Notes under the pieces: generated by a model
Seen by the model: the letters and a program-made list of their open reading frames with translations, nothing else
Databases searched by the model: none
Told to the model about the DNA's origin: nothing
Assembly: GCF_023898315.1 (NCBI RefSeq)
Contig: NC_064614.1
Location: forward strand, 1,050,412,432-1,050,476,431
Source of the DNA: Schistocerca nitens
Taxonomy: Eukaryota > Arthropoda > Insecta > Orthoptera > Acrididae
Length of the DNA stretch: 64,000 nucleotides
Direction: 5' to 3'
Translations under genes and position numbers: made by a program
Shown here: in pieces, positions 1-10,916 of the stretch
Numbering within the stretch: the stretch's first letter is position 1
How the letters are laid out: each line of letters opens with the position of its first letter

Positions 1-1030
1 ATGAGTGGGGTAAGATTTTTTCCTACAATGTCTAGGCAGCTTGAACTATTTCCTTTTTATTTTTTACAAATTATCGCCTTCAGTCCTCCCACCCCCGATT
101 CTTGTTAGCAATTCTAAGCTTTTGAAAATACAAGAATTTTATGTTGTATTAAGGAAATAAGGATTTTAAAGCTAAAATCGGTGAACATTGGTGTTATCAA
201 CGAAATAGACTGTTTTATGTGCTATAAAGTTGACGGTCTCAAATATGATTAGTCATGGAACGCATAGGTACAAGATTATTTGACATTACAAACTGAGGAA
301 AAGAATTTAACGTAACAGTCCGCTGTCTGTTCATAACGAAATCGAATGAAATAATGCACAAGAACAACACTGAAGTCATCACCAGCAACACAAATTTTCA
401 TTTTGTTTCTGTTGACAACCCAGTTTTTAAAGTTACGGATTTTTGTATTTTGTCCATAAATTTAATTAGACTTAATTTTTTGGAATAAGTTTACTGGAAA
501 CATTAAAAAGTTTTAGAATGCACTAGAGTAATTCATTGAAAGCAATAAATAGTTTTTTAGAATTTTAAAATACGAAGTACACTGCTAGATTACAATATTT
601 ACAGATGGTGGGCATCAATTATAGCACCATGCTGGTATTACAAGGGAAGAGGTATGTCATTGTTAAGTCAGTGTTGTCAAAATACGGAGCAGAAAAGAAT
701 GCCATTGCTTTTCGATTTGTCTTCGTAATTACTGACGCTTTTCTAGAGTGTATAGTGGATTCGAATATGTAGTCAGCTGATGCACCTTAGTACTTACTTA
801 GATTGTTACAATTTGCCTAATTACAGGTCTTCTTCTATATACTGTATACTATCCTGTAATGTGATAAGGGTAACTAGTATGAAAGAGGAACCATGAGCTC
901 ACACTGATATCTGACTGTGACGTCAAAGAAATGAAGCCATGACTTTGGAGAGCTCAGCTATTCAGCTGAGAGACGACACGAGAGCTGAGGCCGTGCATCA
1001 GCACCCCATGGGAACAACGCAGCCGACTGG
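1..1030. other. AT-rich spacer, nothing recognised
   Basis: AT-rich sequence with frequent stops in all frames. No transposon ends, tRNA-like boxes or protein similarity were seen. It grades into the GC-rich block that follows. Confidence 0.6.
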
Positions 1031-1480
1031 GTAGGGGTGGCATCCCCCGTTGTGATGCGAGCCGTGCTCGATATTAGTTTTTCAAACTTTGCGCTCCGCG
1101 CCGTGCCATGCCGCGGTGTCAGCTGCGCCGCGTGTGCTCAGAGGTTGGCTGCCTGCCAGGGGCTTCCCCGCCGCCGCCACTTTAAACACCTCACGCGGGG
1201 ACTGGCTGGGCCAGGCCGGGCTGGGATTCCATTATTGGGCGCCATCTATCAGCAGGATTGCGCTCCGCGGCGCTCACGATTCACCGCCTTGGCAGACAAC
1301 TACGTACCATCCCCCCCGCCCCCGCCCCACCACTCCCCTCCTCTTCCTGCTTTCCACTTTTTCCCTCGGCGTGTCTCCCTCCCACCCTCCCCGTGTCGCT
1401 CCTTGCACGTCTGCAAATGCTTCCGCACACAGATCTCCCGGTCCATCCGTCTTAACAACGTCCGTTGTTAACGCCGCCGC
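1031..1480. other. GC- and CpG-rich block
   Basis: A sharp rise in GC and CpG content against the AT-rich surroundings, with many CGCC/GCCG/CGCG words and C-runs near 1311-1330. Overlapping open frames here are compositional (Pro/Ser/Arg/Ala-rich) and match no family I know. It could be a CpG-island-like promoter region, an unrecognised 5' exon or the body of an unknown repeat. No TATA box or downstream gene could be tied to it. Confidence 0.4.
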
Positions 1481-1748
1481 TATCGACAGTCAATACGGAA
1501 TGGCTTGTCGTCCAGTACGGATCGTGCAAGTGGTGGATACCACCAATAATTTCTCAAGGCGGGAGCAGCTTCAATGCAACGCAGTACAGCTCTTTACGTT
1601 CCTTACTCATGTCCTTCCCTTCAGGGCCTATCGCAAATCCGACAACTAAAATGAAGCTCTTTATTGACACAAAGCAAAATGATACATTTCCAGAATGGAT
1701 AAATAAATTTTATTTCAGTTTTAATATGCAATTTCGCGTCTTGGTTCA

Positions 1749-1948
1749 AATGGTTCAAATGGCTCTGAGCACTATGGGACTTAACATCTTAGGTCATCAG
1801 TCCCCTAGAACTTAGAACTACTTAAACCTAACTAACCTAAGGACATCACACACATCCATGCCCGAGGCAGGATTCAAGCCTGCCACCGTATCAGTCCTGC
1901 GGTTCCGGACTACAGCGCCTAGAACCGCACGGCGACCGCGGCCGGCCA
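1749..1948 (-). mobile_element. tRNA-derived SINE (grasshopper family A)
   Basis: A full-length copy in reverse orientation. Read on the minus strand it starts with a tRNA-like head (A-box-like GGTTCTAGGCGCT, B-box-like GGTTTGAATCCTGCC-type sequence) and ends with the family tail around GCTCAGAGCCATTTGAACC. The same ~200 bp consensus recurs at seven other places in this window. SINEs of this kind carry an internal RNA polymerase III promoter and rely on a LINE for movement. The B-box has point changes, so this copy is probably old. Confidence 0.88.
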
Positions 1949-2109
1949 ATTTGGCGTCTTCGATATAATACTAAAGTAGATTAGTTACTGAAGAGATCCA
2001 CAGAATTGCATAACATCTCAGAAAAAAACACATATTTGCCAACGAAATGCTACGCAAATAATTTTTGAATGCATATTAGGAAAAGCAACGAAAAACAGAC
2101 GGGCAGATC

Positions 2110-2350
2110 GCAGTGATGTCTTATTTCATTACTGGATTACTTTTGACCGGTTTGTCTTTGTAAACCATCTTCAGACGAACGAGTGACACTGAAACTTTAT
2201 CAAATTCTTGGGTGGGCAGAAACTGTAGAACTATTCATGTTACACGGCAACCCAAACACAATAAAGCTACAAAAACAGAATACATTGTTTATACCCATTG
2301 ACGACGTGGGAAAATGTATCTGCTGAGAGGCACCAGTTGTCACCTTCTTA
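2110..2350 (-). repeat. Terminal-repeat (pLTR-like) fragment of an old PLE
   Basis: This block matches 7290-7500 in inverted orientation: both share a CCAGTAATGAAATAA motif, an AAGATG...TTTACAAA segment and a TTTATACCCATTG...GGCACCAG segment. On the minus strand an intact hammerhead-type core heptamer CTGAAGA (2168-2174) is followed by a GGTTT/AAACC stem, but the expected GAAAC is degraded. The partner copy abuts a PLE coding relic, so I infer that this is a detached pLTR-like piece of that family. Confidence 0.45.
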
Positions 2351-2792
2351 GTAGCAAACGAGTATTTTGAGGTACAAAGCTCTGTGCGTGACAGAAAACG
2401 AATATATAAAATGAAAATTTGCATGATGCATATACAAAAAAGTAGTGAGTTACAAATGCGTTCAAAAAAATTTAAATACACTGGCGGAAGAAAACCGTAA
2501 CACCAAAAAATAATTAATGTATAGTAACGAAATTTCGGGAATATATTGGTGTAGGTAACACATTAAGTGTTTACCATTGCAGGCCCACAGATCTATACAC
2601 ACATCAAAATAAATTTTACATCACCTCGGTTCCGAGAGTTCCGGAACCTGTACTGAAAATTGGGATAGAGATTAACATAAACATCATTTCCGCCCTTGTT
2701 ATTGCTCACGAAAACCACATATTGTATGTTATATCATCATACAGCGAGACCATCAGAAGTGGTGCCCTAGACTGCTGTACACACCGCTACCT

Positions 2793-4060
2793 CTAATACC
2801 CAGTAGCACGTCCTCTTGCGTTGATGCATGCCCGTATTCATCGTGGCATACTATCCACAAGTTCATCAAGACACTGTAGGTCCAGATTGTTCCACTCCTC
2901 AACGGCGATTCGGCGTAGATCCCTGAGAGTGGTCGGTTGGTCATGTCGTCCATAAACAGCCCTTTTCAATCTATCCAAGGCATGTGCGATAGGGTTTGTG
3001 TCTAGAGAACATGCTGGCCACTCTAGCCGAGCAATGTCGTTAAATGGTTCAAATGGCTCTGAGCACTGTCGGACTTAACATCTGAAGTCATCAGTCCCCT
3101 AGAAGTTAGAACTACTTAAACCTAACCAACCTAAAGACAGCACACACAACCATACCCGAGGCAGGATTCGAACCTGCGACCGTAGCGGTCGCGCGGTTCC
3201 AGACTGAAGCGCCTAGAACCGCTCGGCCACACCGGCCGGCCGATGCCGTTATACCTGATGAAGTCATTCACAATAAATGCACGATGGGGGCGCGAATCGT
3301 CGTCCATGGAGACGAATGCCTCGCCAATGTGCTGCCGATATGCTTGCACTATCGGTTGGTGGGTGGCATTCATGTATCGTACAGCCGTTAAGGCACTTTC
3401 CATGACCACCAGCGGCGTGCGTCTGCCCCACATAATATCACTCCAGAACAGCAGGGAACCCCCACCTTGCTGTACTCACTGGACAGTGTGTCTAAGGCGT
3501 TCAGCGTGACCGGGTTGCTTCGAAACACGTCTGTGACGTCTGGTTGAAGGCATACGCGACACCCATTGGTGAAAAGCACATGATGCCAATCCTCAGAGGT
3601 CCATTCGGCATGTTGTTGGGCCCATCTGTACCGGGCTGCATGGTGTCGCGCTTGCAAAGATAGACCTCGCCATGGACGTCGGGAGTGAAGTTGCGCATCA
3701 TGCAGCCTATTGTGTACAATTTGAACCGTAACACGACATCTTGTGGCTGCACGATAAACATTATTCAAAATGGGCGGCCTGAGCGAGGCATGTTGTCGAC
3801 AGTTATTGTCTCTATCTCCCCTACGTCTGAACATTGCTTTGGCTCACTCCGAGACGCCTGGACACTTCCGTTGTTAAGAGCCCTTCCTAGCACGAAGTAA
3901 ACATGCGGACACGATCTAACCGCGGTATTGACCGTCTATGCGTGGCTGAACTACAGACAACACGAGCCGTGTACCTACTTCATCGTGGAATAACTGGAAC
4001 TGATCGGTTGTCGGACCTCATCCGTCTAATAGGCGCTGCTCTTGCACGGTTGCTTACATC
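2793..4060 (-). pseudogene. Tc1-A transposase, degenerate
   Basis: Read on the minus strand in several frames. A helix-turn-helix part (TTEVSRRLGVSQSNV, near 3840-3870) is followed by the SCRQHASLRPPILNNVYRA segment, then ARYRWAQQHAEWTSEDWHHVLFTN, where the first catalytic D region (usually FSDES) reads FTNGC. The C-terminal part resumes beyond the SINE and ends in an arginine-rich ACINARGRATGY-type tail at 2793. Tc1 transposases cut and paste DNA with a DDE triad. This copy has frame changes, in-frame stops and an inserted SINE, so it cannot encode an active enzyme. Confidence 0.7.
3043..3241 (-). mobile_element. tRNA-derived SINE family A inside Tc1-A
   Basis: A full-length reverse-strand copy with the B-box-like GGTTCGAATCCTGCC and the GCTCAGAGCCATTTGAACC tail. 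Its flanks carry a near-duplicate (ATGTCGTTA on the left, ATGCCGTTA on the right), which fits a target-site duplication. It splits the C-terminal part of the Tc1-A transposase. Confidence 0.88.
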
Positions 4061-4231
4061 ATTGGGCGGGTTTGGTGACGTCTCCCAAAAGCCAAAGGGA
4101 CTGTGTCTGTGATACAATATCCAGAATCAACGCCTATCTTCAGGAGTTCTGGGAACCGGGGTGATGCAAAACTTTTTTTGGTGTGTGTATAATCGCAATG
4201 TAAGCCACAGCAAACGTGAAATGCTAGTACA

Positions 4232-5230
4232 TTAACGACCAGTGTAACCACCAGAATGTTGAATGCAAGCATGAAGACGTGCTGGAATTGTGTTGTACAG
4301 GCATCGGATGTCAGTTTGTGAGAATGGGGTTCCATACCTGTTGCTCTCGGTCGCCGTGCGGTTCTAGGCGCTACAGTCTGGAGCCGAGCGACCGCTACGG
4401 TTGCAGGTTCGAATCCTGCCTCTGGCATGGATGTGTGTGATGTCCTTAGGTTAGTTAGGTTTAATTAGTTCTAAGTTCTAGGCGACTGATGACCTCAGAA
4501 GTTACGTCGCATGGTGCTCAGAGCCATTTGAACCATTTTTTTCCTCTTGGTCGGCTAATAAAGGGACAGTTTATTTGTTTGTGGATGACGCTGGAGTTGT
4601 CGTCCGATCACGTCCTATATGTACACGACTGAGGACAGATGTGGTGTTCGAGCAGGCCAAGGTTTCACGTCGTCACTCTGTGGAGCATGTTGATTAACAA
4701 AAGTGGAATGTGGTGAAGCGTTACCCTGTTGGAAATCACCCCCTGGAAAGCTATTCATGAATGGCAGGACAACAGATTGAAACACCAGACTGACAGTCAA
4801 ATTTGCAGCCATGATGCATGAGGTAATCAAGAGAGTGCTCCTGATGTAATACAAAATCGCACCCCACAACATAATTCCAGATGTAGATCCAGCGGGTTTA
4901 CTGTGCAGACCATTGCATTCTCTCAAGGGGCCTCCTTCTAACCAACTCACAGCCATCACTGGCACCGAGACAGGAATGAGCTCCAACGAGCTCTTGCTTG
5001 GCATGGCTGAAATCGCAAATGGCGGTGGTTTGGCGTCGGCGGAATGCACACTGTAATCGGCCATGTATTTTTTGTCGTGACTGTAGTACAGGCAATATGT
5101 ACACCGATGAATAAATGTATCGAACGTGATGCCATCAGTTGCCATTGTGACGGATGGCTTGACGTCCAGCGATGATAAGCGCCTATGACAAAGTTGATGT
5201 CCATCCAAAGATGTACAGCACAGGAATGCA
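4232..5230 (-). pseudogene. Tc1-B transposase, degenerate
   Basis: On the minus strand the order of Tc1 landmarks is correct. A DESRF-like region (VGAHSCLGASDG) is followed by SGIMLWGAILYYIRSTLL, then VVLPFMNSFPGGDFQQGNASPH, then PWPARTPHLSSV and WDVIGRQLQRHPQ. After the inserted SINE the protein ends ACIQHSGGYTGR-stop. The second catalytic aspartate, normally in QQDNA, is glycine (QQGNA), so the triad is broken as well as the frame. The N-terminal DNA-binding part is missing. Confidence 0.72.
4345..4541 (+). mobile_element. tRNA-derived SINE family A inside Tc1-B
   Basis: A full-length forward copy with A-box region, B-box GGTTCGAATCCTGCC and the tail CAGAGCCATTTGAACCATTTTT. Probable target duplication: CTCTCGGTCG on the left and CTCTTGGTCGG on the right. 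It interrupts the C-terminal end of the Tc1-B transposase. Confidence 0.88.
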
Positions 5231-5405
5231 GTTAGGTACCATGGAGACAGACGCGATTCATATCGTTATGGCGTAAACATCCATCGGTTTGCCGTTCAGT
5301 AAAACGACATACGCAGCGCCAAATGCCCGTCATACGTCACAAAGCATTTACACACTAGAAAGAAGTGAATTCTTATACAAACTTAAAAAGAAAATATTTA
5401 AAATG

Positions 5406-5575
5406 CACCTTTAGGTTTCCCGTAAAATTCCCTAAATGCCTCCAGGCAAATGCCAGGACGGTTTCTTTGAAAGGACATAACCGATTTCCTTCCCCGTCCT
5501 TGACACAATCCGAGGTTATGTTCTGTCTCTAATGACCTCGATGTCGATGAGATGTTAACCTCAGTCTTGGTAGGA
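5406..5575 (+). mobile_element. tRNA-derived SINE family B, 5'-truncated and diverged
   Basis: Matches the body of the better copy at 54366-54613 (TTAGGTTT...GTGATTTCCCTA, CTTCAGGCAAATGC, TTCCTTCCCCATCCTTCC, GATGACCTCG), with many substitutions. The tRNA-like head is missing. Confidence 0.65.
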
Positions 5576-5949
5576 AGATAACGCCGATGCTCTTTTGCAG
5601 TTAGCAGAAGGTTGACTGAGCCAAGTAACAGCAATTTATGAGTGATGGGAGCTCACAAATTACGTAAGAAGTAAAAAAAGAAGTATTTTATTTGTGCTGA
5701 ATAGAAAAGTTCTAATACAAAGATATAAAGAACAGCAAATATTGAATTGCAAAAATGCATGTGTGAACGTTAACAAGGTGACTAAACATAGTAAAATCTC
5801 CACAAATGCTTGAAGGCAAGTAACGGTTTGACATGTGAGAAAATATAAAACATAAACATCTTAAAACGAAGAGCACTAAGACTTCATAGTAGATCTTTAA
5901 AAACACAATGAAAATGTTCTCTTTGAAATAAAGCTTTAGGGCTGTTTTT
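5576..5949. other. AT-rich spacer, nothing recognised
   Basis: AT-rich with short open frames only. No transposon signature was seen. Confidence 0.5.
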
Positions 5950-7250
5950 TATGTTAACTATAAATCTCGATCCCTGCGATTCCATCTAAAAAAAAAAAAA
6001 AAACCTTTAGAGGCTTCACGCAAAACCTAAAGATTATCACCGATTGATCCTTATGAATGCTTACTTTGTAGTGAATGTTATTGATCATATGGAACGCCCA
6101 TTGTTCATTCTTTGAAGCGAATAGTGAAGTTATGACCCATTTCACCTACGTATTGCTTATCGTAATCACTGCAAATAATTTAATAGACACAGGACTTGTA
6201 AAAACTATTATGGTACTGCCAGTAGTGTGTTTCAGCTTCTTTCAGATGTGAACCATTAGTTGTTTAATTATGCTACGCCTTTGTTCTTAAATAATCTACA
6301 TATATTAACTGGAACACAGCTCATGCAGGTCATCCGGACAAACCTTGGTCTTAACATCGTTGCGGTGTTTGGAGGTTCCTGTTATCGCACCAACCTCATT
6401 AGTACAATAAAATTTCGCTCTTGTTATGTATCCTAAAATAAACGTTTTTTTTTTAAATTTCATTACCCCCATAGACTATTCGTGGCGTTCCAATAATCAC
6501 TGAAGTAAATTATGCTTTTTTATATTTATGTGGACGACACGATTTAACGTTAATGAAGGTATCCGTTGTAACTTGTCTGTAAATACTAAAATATTACACT
6601 GAATAACAGTCAAGCTAAGAAAATTTTCTTTTCGCATTCATGTTTCAGTGTAAACAATAACTTACGATATATATGTCCCTCGTTGTGTCTACCAAACTAT
6701 TTATTTCATCGTTACCAACTCTATACATCAGTAATGTGTCATAAACGTATCTTTCATAGTAAATGATTTGATGATTGAATTCTGGGATTTCTCTGTAAAA
6801 CAAAGATACTTCATTATGATTTTCAAATACAGGATATCTGCTACAGTTGCAACCAATGAGTTTCCCACCGTCAACCTGTCTTTTCGGTAATATTACTTGT
6901 CAGTAAGTGAAAAACAGTTATATTCTCGTAGATTTTCGAGTAGATTAATGAATTCTACTAATTGTTTAGTAATAATTCCCTCATGTTTAATTAAATTAGC
7001 ATGATGATACTTTTTCGTTTCATTATCCGCAGTGTTAGTGTAAAGATTTTTGATATCTAACGATAGAATCCCAGCAGTATCAGGAATATCGAATTTGAAA
7101 ATTGCTTGGCCCATTTCATAGCTGCTTCTAACACAGAAATTTTGTTCATATACACATGACATTTCGTTTTTCAGATGGTGTTTAGTTTTTTATGTATTAT
7201 GCGATATTTCATGTTATACATGCGTCATTTGTCGTGTTTTAATTCTCATT
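5950..7250 (-). pseudogene. Penelope-like element relic (RT + GIY-YIG), family 2
   Basis: Read on the minus strand in shifting frames. An RT motif A appears as ILSLDIKNLYTN (about 7045-7080), followed by a motif B-like GNSLVATVADI. A motif C reads IIYYERYVYDTLLMY (YVDD altered to YVYD), and a motif E-like IYRQVTTDTF comes next. Further downstream are ICSDYDKQYVGEMG and FTIRFKE, which match the YVG half of the PLE GIY-YIG endonuclease. The order RT then EN is that of endonuclease-bearing PLEs. Frameshifts and stops make it dead. It is a different family from the large array at 30-49 kb. Confidence 0.7.
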
Positions 7251-7289
7251 GCTCCTTCATTGACCAAACCACACTATCACGCCACTCAG

Positions 7290-7500
7290 CAGCTGGGGAC
7301 TGGTGCCTTCCAGTATAAATCACAGCTATGCTCACTGCCTACGTGGATCGCCAATGGGTATAAACTTTGCACTCTACCTTTGTAACTTTGTTGTGTACTG
7401 ACGGCTGTATAAGGTGAATAGTTGTGCAGTTCCTGACAACCACCACAGGAGTTTCAAGATGCTTTACAAACAGTGAATCCGGTTACCAGTAATGAAATAA
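7290..7500 (+). repeat. Inverted pLTR-like piece of PLE family 2
   Basis: Inverted copy of 2110-2350 lying just 5' of the family 2 coding relic and opposite to it in orientation. It carries TTTCAAGATG, TTTACAAA and ACCAGTAATGAAATAA. PLEs are known for inverted terminal pieces at the 5' end, which is the basis for this call. The match is by eye. Confidence 0.45.
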
Positions 7501-7739
7501 AACGTCATTGCTATCGTGAATGATTATTTTCAATTAAACATTTTTTTACATCAAAATAAGATATGCTAATGCTCTCTCCACACATCCCACGTCACATAGC
7601 TGTCAATAGTGTAAAAAAAAATGTTTACGGTATTGGCCAGAGTATAAGAGTATAGGGCTAACCTCTAGGGAGGGACGGGTAACATACAATATGCACCATA
7701 GCCAAGAGGGAGTAATAAGAGTGGACGACCAAGAAGTCT
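7501..7739. other. Spacer, nothing recognised
   Basis: AT-rich junction between the PLE relic and the LINE. The exact 3' limit of the LINE could not be set. Confidence 0.4.
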
Positions 7740-7934
7740 TTCCTAAAGAGAAACTGATCGTCATCGAGCAGATCCTCAATTTTCTTTTCCATTCTTCTGT
7801 ATATTATTCTTGTAAGCAACTTGGATGCATGAGCTGTTAAGCTTATTGTGCGATAATTCTCGCACTTGTCAACTCTTGCCGTTACGGAATTGTGTGGATG
7901 ACGCTTTTCCGAAAGTCAGATAGTATGTTTGCAG

Positions 7935-8130
7935 GCCGGGGTGCCCGAGCGGTTCTAGGCGCTACAGTCTGGATCCGCGAGACCGCTACGGTCGCAGGTT
8001 CGAATCTTGCCACGGGCATGGATGTGTATGATGTCCTTAGGTTAGATAGGTTTAAGTAGTTCTAAGTTCTAGGGTACTGATGACCTCAGATGTTAAGTCC
8101 CATAGTGCTCATAGGCATTTGAACCATTAA
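7935..8130 (+). mobile_element. tRNA-derived SINE family A inside the LINE
   Basis: Forward copy with the tRNA-like head (CCCGAGCGGTTCTAGGCGCT), B-box GGTTCGAATCTTGCC and the tail GGCATTTGAACCATTAA. It interrupts the RT-proximal part of the reverse-oriented LINE. A few substitutions against the other copies. Confidence 0.87.
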
Positions 8131-8951
8131 TGGTATGTCGCCAGACTCATACATTATACACACCAACGTGAGAAGTCGTTTTGTTGTCACTTCCCTCAAT
8201 GCTTTTAGAAATTATGGTGGAATGTTATCTATTCCATCTGCCTTATTTGACCTTATGTCCTCAGAAGCTCTTTTAAATTCTGATTCTAATACTCGATCCC
8301 CTATCTCTTCTGAATCGTCTCCTGTTTCTTCTTCTATCACATCAGCAAATCTTCCCCCTCATATAGGCTTTCAATGAATTCTACCCACGTACCCGCTCTC
8401 TCTTCTGCATTTAACAGTGGGTTTCACGTTGCACTGTTAGTGTTATCGCCCTTGCTTTTAATGTCACAGAAGATTGTTTTAACTTTCCTGTATGCTGAGT
8501 GTCCTTCCGACAATCATTTGTCTTTCAATGTCTTCATATTTTATTGCAGCTATTTCGTCCTCGCTTCCGTGCATTTCCTATTTATTTCATTCCTCAGCGA
8601 CTTGCATTTCTGTATTCCTGAGTTTCCCGGAAGATTTTTCTACTTTCTCCTTTCATCAATCAACTGAAGTATCTCTTCTGTTACCCATGGTTTCTTCTCA
8701 GTTACCTTCTTTGTACCTGTGTTTTCCTTCCCAAGTTCTGTGACTGCCCTTTTTAGAGATGTCAATTCCTCTTCAACTGTCCTGCCTACTGAGGTATTCC
8801 TTATTGCTGTATCTATAGCCTTAGAGAACTTCAATCATATCTCGTCATATCTTAGTACTTCCGTATCCCTTTCTTTGCGTATTGATTCTTCCTGACTGAT
8901 GTCTTAAACTTCAGCCTACTCTTCATCACTACTACATGTGTCTATATCTGT

Positions 8952-9818
8952 CTATGGGTCCGTCTTACAATCTAGAATCTGATTTCGGAATCTCTGTCTG
9001 ACCATGATGTAAACCAACCGAAATCTTTTCGAAGTATAGCTCCTCCTCTTATGATTCTTGAACAGGGTTTTCGCTATTACTAACTGAAACTTGTTAAATA
9101 ACTCAATTAGTATTTCTCCTCTCTCATTCCTTGTCCCATGCCCATATTCTTCTGTAACCTTTTCTTCGACTCCTTCCCCTACAACTGCATTCCAATCCCC
9201 CGTGACTATTGCATTTTCAGTCCACTTCACACACTGTGTTACCCTTTCAATATCCTCATACATCTTTTCTATCTCTTCATCTTCAGCTTGCGACGTCGGC
9301 ATGTATACCTGAGCTATCGTTGTCGGTGTTGGTTTGCTGTCGATTCTGTTAAGAACAACCCGGTCACTGAACTGTTCACAGTAACATACTCTCTGCCCTA
9401 CCTTCCTATTCATAACGATTACTACTCCAGTTATACCGTTTTCTGCTTCTGTTGATATTACCCTACACTCATATGACCAGAAATCCTTGTCTTCTTTCCA
9501 CTTGACTGCACTGACCCCTAGTATATCTAGATTGAGCCTTTGCATTTCCCTCTTCAGATTTTCTAGTTTCCCTACCACGTTCAAGCTTCTGACATTCCAC
9601 GCCCCGACTCGTAGAAAGTTCTCCTTTCGTTGATTATTCAATCTTTTTCTCATGGTAACCGGCCCCTTGGCTGTCCCCTCTTGGAGATCCGAATGCGGGA
9701 CTATTCCGGAATCTTTTGGCAATGGAGAGATCGTCACTTCAATTACAAGCCACATGTCCTGTGGATACACGTTACGTGTTTTTAACACACTAATTTCCAT
9801 TGACTTCTGCATCATCAT
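8952..9818 (-). pseudogene. LINE AP-endonuclease domain (partial ORF2)
   Basis: A 288-codon open stretch. The exonuclease/endonuclease/phosphatase fold is recognisable: an early WNVRSL motif (about residues 73-78), ILGVSAVKWKE, the MNRKVG segment, VYMPTS, IVTGDWNAVVGEG (the GDFN-like catalytic segment) and a late RSYTS. The usual final SDH motif is not seen. Such domains nick target DNA for target-primed reverse transcription in RTE, Jockey and L1-type elements. The downstream linker (DTAIRNTSVGR..., 8640-8834) is in another frame, so the ORF is broken. Confidence 0.78.
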
Positions 9819-10077
9819 GCCGTTGATTATTTCTGATTCTGCGCCTTTAGGATCAGTTTCCCACCCCTAGGACAAAAGAGTGCCCTGTACATGTGTCCGC
9901 TCCTTCGCCCTTTTTGAAAAGGCTGTTAGCAGACTGTGGGTGGCTTCTTAGGCCGGAATTTTTCGGCCATTGCTGATTATTAATCAAAATTTAGGCAGGG
10001 CGGTATTCGAACCCGTGACTGGAAACGTTTTGACTACAAATCGAAGACGCTACCCTCACCGCTGGTCTACTAGTGTC

Positions 10078-10527
10078 AAACAGTGGCCTTAATTTGAGTA
10101 AGAGATTTCTGAGAATGTACGTCTGGAGTACAGCATTGTATGGTAGTGAACATGGACTGTGGGAAAGCGCGAAACAGAGAGAATTTGAGATGTGGTGCTA
10201 CAAACGAATGCTGAAAATTAGGTGGACTGGTAAGGTAAGGAATTAAGAGGTTTCGCAGAATAGGAGAGGAGAAGAATATATGGGAAACACCGACAAGAAG
10301 CAGGGGCAGGATGATAGGACATCAGTTAAGACGTCAGGGAATGAGTTCCATGGTACTAGAGAGAGCTGTAGAGGGCAAAAACTGTACACGAAAACGGAGA
10401 TTTGAAGACAGCCAACAAATAATTGAGGACGAATGTTGCAAGTGCTACTCTGAGATGAAGAGATTGACGCAGGAGAGGAATTCGTGGCGGGCCACACCAA
10501 ACCAATCAGAAGACTGATGACCAAAAA
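10078..10527 (+). mobile_element. RTE-like LINE 3' end, sense orientation
   Basis: Translates with frame changes to the conserved C-terminal tail of this LINE group: RMYVWSTALYGSEH, REFEMWCYKRMLKIRWT, DDRTSVKTSGNEF and a closing segment near ATTCGTGGCGGGCC. It ends in ACCAAAAAAATAAA, a typical short A-rich 3' end. The upstream RT core is absent. Confidence 0.68.
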
Positions 10528-10905
10528 AATAAACGACATTTATTCCCGCCATTGGAGTGCGACTTACCTGTGTGACCTTGAAAATACACGTATATCTTTT
10601 CACCATCAAATCTTAAACAGTAACAATATCACTAGATTTTGTAAATTAATCGTTCTATGTGAGGCAACATTTTAAGCGCCTTCCATTGATGACTATTGTG
10701 ATTACTATAGTTCTCACTGTTCCAGTTATTTTACAGCACAGTACAGGCGCAATTTTTTTCCTAACCGAAAGGTAAAATTTAGTCTTCACCAATGAGAGAT
10801 TGCGTCGATAGAAATTATGAAAAACATCAAATTTCAGAGCAGATGATGAAAATGTCAAATCCACGGTTCCTCGTTACGAGAAGAGTACAAATAGTAAGCT
10901 TACAC
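10528..10905. other. Spacer, nothing recognised
   Basis: AT-rich sequence without recognisable repeats or coding potential. Confidence 0.5.
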
Positions 10906-10916
10906 GAGGCATTGTT

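Larger units (their letters stand above)
2596..4189 (-). mobile_element. Tc1-like DNA transposon A, nested in Tc1-B
   Basis: Terminal inverted repeats of about 50 bp are visible: 2596-2645 and the reverse complement of 4140-4189 share TACACACA, then CAAAA, then CATCACC(T/C)CGGTTCC. Both ends abut TATA, consistent with insertion at TA. Without its internal SINE the element is about 1.4 kb, normal for Tc1. It sits inside the 3' region of Tc1-B, so it inserted later than Tc1-B. Confidence 0.72.
2479..5260 (-). mobile_element. Tc1-like DNA transposon B, truncated, host of nested insertions
   Basis: Left end at a TA (2477-2478) followed by a Tc1-type terminal sequence CACTGGCGGAAGAAAACCG. The 3' untranslated part (2479-2595) continues at 4190 after a second Tc1 element inserted at a TATA. 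The transposase reads leftward from about 5230 to a stop at 4232. The right terminal inverted repeat and the transposase N-terminus were not found, so the element is 5'-truncated. It is interrupted by Tc1-A (2596-4189) and by a SINE (4345-4541). Confidence 0.7.
7740..10075 (-). mobile_element. RTE-like LINE, 5' part in reverse orientation
   Basis: On the minus strand this runs from a 5' region (10075 to about 9830) through an apurinic/apyrimidinic-type endonuclease domain, a linker and the first finger motif of a reverse transcriptase (RTISLTAHASKLL, about 7830-7870). A SINE is inserted at 7935-8130. The catalytic RT core is missing. The 5' region (9955-10060) contains a B-box-like GGTTCGAATACC and an A-box-like GCGGTGAGGG on the minus strand, so the 5' end may include a tRNA-like segment. 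Next to it on the plus strand is the 3' end of what seems the same LINE family. Confidence 0.7.

Noticed and set aside
1037..1649. Overlapping frames of 144-186 codons in the GC-rich block
   Set aside because: Pro/Ser/Arg-rich composition, no domain, and several overlapping frames open at once, as expected from base composition.
8135..8743. Plus-strand frames over the reverse LINE
   Set aside because: Ser/Phe/Leu-rich shadows of the minus-strand LINE linker.
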